Source of the DNA: Cloacibacterium sp047601505
GTDB lineage: Bacteria; Bacteroidota; Bacteroidia; Flavobacteriales; Weeksellaceae
Reading direction: 5' to 3'
Length of the DNA stretch: 64,000 nucleotides
Assembly: GCF_047601505.1 (NCBI RefSeq)
Contig: NZ_JASGJD010000001.1
Location: forward strand, 1,302,001 to 1,366,000
Below are positions 59,789-64,000 of the stretch, one piece after another. Each line of letters starts with the position of its first letter. Position 1 is the stretch's first letter. The position numbers and the translations under genes are program-made. Below the pieces are notes generated by a model. It was not told where the DNA came from. It searched no databases and was given only the letters and a program-made list of their open reading frames with translations.

Positions 59789-61894
59789 TTATTCTATAAT
59801 TAATTTTTCGCTTTTTGTACCATAGATAATCCAATAAACTCCTTTTGGTAATGATTTTAAATTTACTTTGTTTCCTTTTTTGAAAGGAGCATTAATGGCT
59901 TGAATCATTTTTCCATTCAAATCATAAACTTTAACTGTTTCAATGTTTTGAAGATTAGAACCTTTGAAGAAAATTTCGTTGTTTTTAACAGGATTAGGAT
60001 ATATGCTAATATTTTCTTCTGTGGTTGAAGGTGCCATTCTTGCTGTTCCTGTAGGGTTTACAGTGCCAATATTGGTACAAGTATCTACAGAATAAGATGT
60101 CCATTCTGATGCTAAATAAGTAGTTCTTGGTTTGGAAACATTTCTTCTTAATGTAGTGTCTAAGGCAAAGTTTGCGGATGAACCAGATGTTCCGATAATA
60201 TCAATTAAAGTTCCGTTTTTGAATAAACCAACAGTGTCATTTCCATTAAAATCTAAACTAGAAGTTTTTAAATTAATAGTTCCAGGGCAGGTAAGTGCAT
60301 AAGAACTGTGGGCAATTACGTAAGTGGAGTTGGCTGCTAATGTACCAGAAAGTGTTGCTACAGCAGTCCATGTAGTAGAACCATTTACTTGTTTTTTTAT
60401 TGAATAGGTAGAAAGTGCTATAGAAGAAGAAGTTCTATTGCTTATTTCTACTGCTTTGTTGTTGCTACTACCTTCTAAATATTCTGAAAAATATAGTTCT
60501 GTAAAAGTTGAAGCTGAAGTAGTAGTTACAGAGAGAGCAGACGAACTAGCAGATGTGTTTCCTGCAGCATCGTAAGCTTGAACTGTTACAGAATAAGTTG
60601 TGCCAGCAGTTAAACCGGTTAAACTATAAGATGTAGAGGCAGAAGTTCCCACTTGAGTTCCGTTATTGAAAATTTTATAACCTGTAACGCCTACATTGTC
60701 GGTAGAAGCCGTCCAAGAAACAGTAGCAGAAGTTTGAGTGATGCTGCTAGAAGCTAAACTTGTTGGAGTACTTGGAGCTGTAGTGTCAGAAGCTGAAGTG
60801 GTAGTTACAGAAAGAGCAGACGAACTAGCAGATGTGTTTCCTGCAGCATCGTAAGCTTGAACAGTTACAGAATAAGTTGTGCCAGCAGTTAAACCGGTTA
60901 AACTATATGATGTAGAGGTTGTAGTTCCCACTTGAGTTCCATTATTTAAAATTTTATAACCTGTAACACCTACATTGTCGGTAGAAGCCGTCCAAGAAAT
61001 AGTAGCAGAAGTAGAAGTTATATTGCTAGAAGCTAAACTTGTCGGAGTAGAAGGAACTGTAGTGTCTGTAGAAGAACTTCCTCCCCAAATTGAAGCAACA
61101 TATTCTGGGTGGTCTATAAAAGGATTTCTATTTCCTTGAAATGTGTACGATGCGTTATTTCTGTTTATTTCGGCTTGAGAAACAGGGTCTGCATTATGCC
61201 AAGCTAAAAGTACATCTAATTCCCAAGTTTGTAATCCAGGGAAAGTAGAAGTTCCTAAAATGTTTCCAGATGTGAAGGTTGATAATTTAGATTCGTATCT
61301 TGTTACAAAATAAAAAATCATTCTGGCAATATCTCCTTTGAAGGCATCTATGGGTTCAAAAACAGTTCCCGTGTAGCCCGAAGAAACAGAATTTCCTAAT
61401 TTACTACCGTTTTGAGAGGTAAATGTAGCGGTTCCTACTTTTCCGTAAGGATAGTTACTTCTCATTCCGTTAACTTTTCCATCAGTGGCTCTAATAAAAT
61501 TAATATCGGAAACCATAGGAGAAGCTTGATTGAATAAACTTTGTGGAATAACGTGCTCTCTGTTATAACAATCTCCTTCTACAGAATAAGTGCCACATTG
61601 GTCTGTTGTAACGGTAAATTTATAAGGGTCTGTTCCCGAAGGATTTTCGGAGTACATGTCTAAAATACTGCCATCATTTTCGTAGTTTTTGTCGATGTCA
61701 GTAGTTTTGTAACCTGTCCACAATCCCGCATAACCTTTGTCGGTGTGTCCATTGGTAATAATAGTTGCTAATTTTGATTTGAGCGCTGCGCCAGTTAAGC
61801 CACTAGCAGAATCATAATAACCCGTAGGAATTTGCGCAAAAAAGAGTGAATTTATTCCTAAGAATAAAATCAAGAAGTAATTTTTTGTCTTCAT
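59789..61894 (-). CDS. T9SS-secreted endonuclease I with two Fn3 and a lamin-tail domain
   Basis: A 701-residue secreted nuclease. Signal peptide, then the EndA/NucM-type endonuclease I domain (about 20-275), with NREHVIPQSLFN as the metal/His catalytic site, FEPIDAFKGDIARMIFYFVTRYE and FQGNRNPFIDHPEYVASIW. Next come two nearly identical fibronectin type III modules (about 281-465), a lamin-tail-like beta domain (TFTELYFSEYLEGSSNNKAVEISN onward) and a terminal type A sorting domain (NISIYPNPVKNNEIF, GVYWIIYGTKSEKLIIE). Probably scavenges extracellular DNA or RNA. Start at 61894. Confidence 0.93.
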   Translation of the reverse strand: MKTKNYFLILFLGINSLFFAQIPTGYYDSASGLTGAALKSKLATIITNGHTDKGYAGLWTGYKTTDIDKNYENDGSILDMYSENPSGTDPYKFTVTTDQCGTYSVEGDCYNREHVIPQSLFNQASPMVSDINFIRATDGKVNGMRSNYPYGKVGTATFTSQNGSKLGNSVSSGYTGTVFEPIDAFKGDIARMIFYFVTRYESKLSTFTSGNILGTSTFPGLQTWELDVLLAWHNADPVSQAEINRNNASYTFQGNRNPFIDHPEYVASIWGGSSSTDTTVPSTPTSLASSNITSTSATISWTASTDNVGVTGYKILNNGTQVGTTTSTSYSLTGLTAGTTYSVTVQAYDAAGNTSASSSALSVTTTSASDTTAPSTPTSLASSSITQTSATVSWTASTDNVGVTGYKIFNNGTQVGTSASTSYSLTGLTAGTTYSVTVQAYDAAGNTSASSSALSVTTTSASTFTELYFSEYLEGSSNNKAVEISNRTSSSIALSTYSIKKQVNGSTTWTAVATLSGTLAANSTYVIAHSSYALTCPGTINLKTSSLDFNGNDTVGLFKNGTLIDIIGTSGSSANFALDTTLRRNVSKPRTTYLASEWTSYSVDTCTNIGTVNPTGTARMAPSTTEENISIYPNPVKNNEIFFKGSNLQNIETVKVYDLNGKMIQAINAPFKKGNKVNLKSLPKGVYWIIYGTKSEKLIIE
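60510..61067 (-). repeat. Tandem 279-bp repeat encoding the two Fn3 modules
   Basis: Two head-to-tail units of 279 bp (60510-60788 and 60789-61067), equal to 93 codons, highly similar in sequence with mostly scattered single-base differences. This points to recent in-frame duplication of one Fn3-plus-linker unit. Confidence 0.75.
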
Positions 61895-62103
61895 AAAATT
61901 GATTTTTTTTAACACCTCTAATTTAAATCAATTTTGTCATATTGAGATAAAGTATTTTTAATTTTATGTTAAATTAAAGGCAGTGAAGAAACTGTATCTA
62001 AAGGTGAATTAACGCTTTGATAATAAAGTTGTTAGGCATGAGTTCTATAGAGAGTGCTTTTGATACAACCTCTTCAAAAGATAAAATCAATAAATTTAGC
62101 TTA

Positions 62104-63237
62104 TTATTCTACAATAAATTTTTGAGAAGTATTTTCTATCTTTAGAATATACACCCCTTTGTCTATATTGTTAAGTTGTATAAAATTTTCTTTAAAGAAT
62201 GGGGTTTCATAGGTGGATATTAATTTTCCGCTAATATTATAAATTTCTATTTTTTTTATTTTTTGAAGTTCTTTTCCTGTAAAAAATAATACTTTATTTT
62301 TTACAGGGTTTGGATATAAGCTCCATGTCACTAAATTGTTAATATTTGTAGTAGATAGAGTAGATGTCCATATCTCCTCTATGAATTCTGGATGGTCTAT
62401 AAAAGGATTTCTATTTCCTTGAAAATTATAAACAGCATTATTTCTGTCAATTTCTCTTTGAGATACAGGGTCGTTTTTAGACCATTTTAATAGCATATTT
62501 ATAATCCATTGTTGATATCCATTGTAAGTACTTCCATCAAATGGAGAACCAGAGATATTAAGATTATAGAAATCTACAAGTTTTGCTTCGTACCTTGTTA
62601 CGAAATAAAGCCACATTCTTGCTAAATCTCCTTTAAATTCATCAATTGGTTCAAAGACAGTTCCGCTATATCCAGGAAAACTACTTATTCCAATTTTAGA
62701 GCCATTAGTAAAAGTTTGAATAGGAGAGTTTGTTTCACCATATAACATATTCCCTCTTTTGTTATTAACGTAGTAGTCTGTTGGGATAACAAAATGTGCA
62801 TCATTAGCCATTGGTGTCGCGTTTATTCCTCCAAAAAAACTTTTTGGAAGAGAGTGTTCTCTATTATAGCAACTGTTTTCATAATTCTTCCCGTTTCCAC
62901 ATTGATTTCCTCCTGCAGAGACTTGGCCTAATTTATATTCGTACGAATCATTTACTGCTCCATTGATACTTGGATTTGGATTTTCAGAATACATGTCTAA
63001 AACGGTACCATCTTTTTCATAGTAATTATCCACATCTGTTGTGAAATATGCGGTCCATAAGCCTCCGGTTCCACTGCCATATCCCATATCCGAATGCCCA
63101 TTTGTAATTATTTGGCTTAATTTTGTTTTGAGAGCAGCGCCCGTAAGTCCAGAAGTACCATCGTAATAGCCAGTAGGGATTTGCGCCAGCATTAGAGAGC
63201 TAATGGTAATTAGCCCAAAAAGTAGTAATTTCTTCAT
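62104..63237 (-). CDS. T9SS-secreted endonuclease I (short form)
   Basis: A 377-residue secreted nuclease related to its neighbour. A signal peptide (KKLLLFGLITISSLMLAQ) leads into the endonuclease I domain, which has the same opening (IPTGYYDGTSGLTGAALKTKL), the active-site NREHSLPKSFFGG, FEPIDEFKGDLARMWLYFVTRYE and FQGNRNPFIDHPEFIEEIW. A type A sorting domain follows directly (WSLYPNPVKNKVLFF, GVYILKIENTSQKFIVE). No Fn3 or lamin-tail modules. An insert with two extra Cys (GGNQCGNGKNYENSCYNREH) is absent in part from the long paralogue. Together they are a tandem pair. Confidence 0.93.
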   Translation of the reverse strand: MKKLLLFGLITISSLMLAQIPTGYYDGTSGLTGAALKTKLSQIITNGHSDMGYGSGTGGLWTAYFTTDVDNYYEKDGTVLDMYSENPNPSINGAVNDSYEYKLGQVSAGGNQCGNGKNYENSCYNREHSLPKSFFGGINATPMANDAHFVIPTDYYVNNKRGNMLYGETNSPIQTFTNGSKIGISSFPGYSGTVFEPIDEFKGDLARMWLYFVTRYEAKLVDFYNLNISGSPFDGSTYNGYQQWIINMLLKWSKNDPVSQREIDRNNAVYNFQGNRNPFIDHPEFIEEIWTSTLSTTNINNLVTWSLYPNPVKNKVLFFTGKELQKIKKIEIYNISGKLISTYETPFFKENFIQLNNIDKGVYILKIENTSQKFIVE

Positions 63238-63289
63238 TATGTTAGTCTTAAAAAAGAGGAAAGCGAAGTTATGAAAAAATTCACACCAA

Positions 63290-64000
63290 TTATTTTTCTA
63301 AGAATAATTTTTTGTTAATTCTAGAAAATACCCATGAAATGCATACTCCAAAGAACAAACTAGTTAAAGAAACAACAAGATAGTTAAGCGGGATTATCCT
63401 CACGGGGAAAGGTAATGCTTCTGTAGCTTTGAAGATGCCCGTTTGTAATTGTATAAAACAGATAATACTGCCCAATATTAAACCAGATAAAACGCCAAAA
63501 ATCACAATTAATAATCCAGTGTTAAAATAAATTTTTCTTAAGCCTTTTATTGTAAATCCTATAGATACTAAAGCTCTGGCTTGTTCTTTTTTGTCTAGTT
63601 GAAGTATTGTTATAGCACCTGCTAGATTAAAAGTAGTAATGAAAATCACCAATGCAAAAATTAGGTAAATCATTAGTTTTTCCATATTAATCATCTTCCA
63701 GAAAGCCGCATTTTCTTCCGCTTTAGTTTTAATGATGATGCTATTGCCCATTTTTTTGTACAAATCTTCTTTTACTATTTCTGCATTTGCCGGATTTTTC
63801 AATTGAATAACAATTTGATAAGCCGAATTTTTGGGCAAATTCAATAATTCTTCGGAAAGCTCTAATGGCGCAATAATGTAATTGTCTAGCTGTTCATTAC
63901 CAGGGAAAATACCAGAAACATAGATTTCTTTTTTATTGAATATATCTTCCTCTTTGCTTATAATCCCTTTTCCAGGTTTTGGCATAAAGAGAGTTGCAAT
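63290..64000 (-). CDS. FtsX/LolC-like ABC transporter permease, 5' end outside the window
   Basis: The C-terminal part (about 236 residues) of an FtsX-family permease. The reading frame stays open to the window edge (IATLFMPKPGKGII precedes the first internal Met), so the gene is cut at its 5' end. Visible parts are the extracytoplasmic domain remnant (KEIYVSGIFPGNEQLDNYIIAP) and three transmembrane helices (LMIYLIFALVIFITTFNLAGAI; LLIVIFGVLSGLILGSIICFI; YLVVSLTSLFFGVCISWVF) typical of MacB/LolC/FtsX permeases. LolC-like lipoprotein sorting is the best guess. The N-terminal domain and partner ATPase are not in view. Confidence 0.85.
   Translation of the reverse strand: MATLFMPKPGKGIISKEEDIFNKKEIYVSGIFPGNEQLDNYIIAPLELSEELLNLPKNSAYQIVIQLKNPANAEIVKEDLYKKMGNSIIIKTKAEENAAFWKMINMEKLMIYLIFALVIFITTFNLAGAITILQLDKKEQARALVSIGFTIKGLRKIYFNTGLLIVIFGVLSGLILGSIICFIQLQTGIFKATEALPFPVRIIPLNYLVVSLTSLFFGVCISWVFSRINKKLFLEK

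Overview
The window is an AT-rich (roughly one third G+C), densely coded chromosomal segment from a member of the Bacteroidetes, class Flavobacteriia. Several things point there: type IX secretion (T9SS) C-terminal sorting domains, promoters of the TTG-N17-23-TAnnTTTG type, a complex I operon with a shortened NuoG and separate nuoC and nuoD, and families that are frequent in this class (DUF5606, DUF349, HopJ-like, secreted endonuclease I). The repeat types and overall gene style suggest Weeksellaceae (Chryseobacterium/Cloacibacterium group). That genus-level guess comes from recognition only. I see no rRNA, tRNA, CRISPR array, insertion sequence or prophage.

Layout. 1-6.3 kb: a Pif1-like helicase, proC, an ABC-F ATPase, a secreted alpha/beta hydrolase and a HopJ-like protein. 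6.3-12.6 kb: a leftward RND efflux operon (adaptor, inner-membrane pump, outer-membrane factor), probably led by a small exported protein of unknown function. 12.8-20.8 kb: a rightward TetR-controlled exporter operon (TolC-like factor, HlyD-like adaptor, two ABC ATPases, two ABC-2 permeases). It resembles E. coli ybhGFSR with YbhF split in two, and nearly every gap between its genes carries a different short palindromic repeat. 20.8-34.3 kb: housekeeping genes, namely an S15/CocE hydrolase, mazG, DUF5606, def, ruvX, a SixA-like phosphatase, Ppx/GppA, a lipoprotein, NifU and Mrp for Fe-S delivery, a GH25 lysozyme, NDH-2, trmD, an EEP-family protein, an Lrp regulator and deoC. 34.3-36.4 kb: an MBL-fold hydrolase and a small membrane protein bracketed by perfect 44-bp direct repeats. 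36.4-50.5 kb: a complete leftward nuoA-N operon (complex I) with an outer-membrane-like gene lodged between nuoF and nuoG, closed by a clear terminator. 50.5-64 kb: a previously uncalled 58-codon membrane protein, DinB, GNAT, a YugP-like peptidase, YigZ, an exported tail-collar protein paired with a T9SS substrate, ribD, a secreted protein, DUF349, aroE, two T9SS-exported endonuclease I proteins, and the end of an FtsX/LolC-type permease cut by the window edge.

How it fits together. Two NADH dehydrogenases (proton-pumping NDH-1 and single-subunit NDH-2) lie about 5 kb apart. NifU and Mrp could supply clusters to complex I. Two unrelated tripartite efflux machines lie back to back around one TetR gene whose promoter overlaps a perfect 10-bp-arm palindrome. 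The right third is rich in exported proteins: nucleases, lysozyme, hydrolases and a collar-domain protein.

I did not find a whole new defence or mobile system. The best candidates for undescribed biology are the exported tail-collar/T9SS gene pair, the outer-membrane protein inside the complex I operon, the small exported protein heading the RND operon, and the repeat-filled exporter operon.
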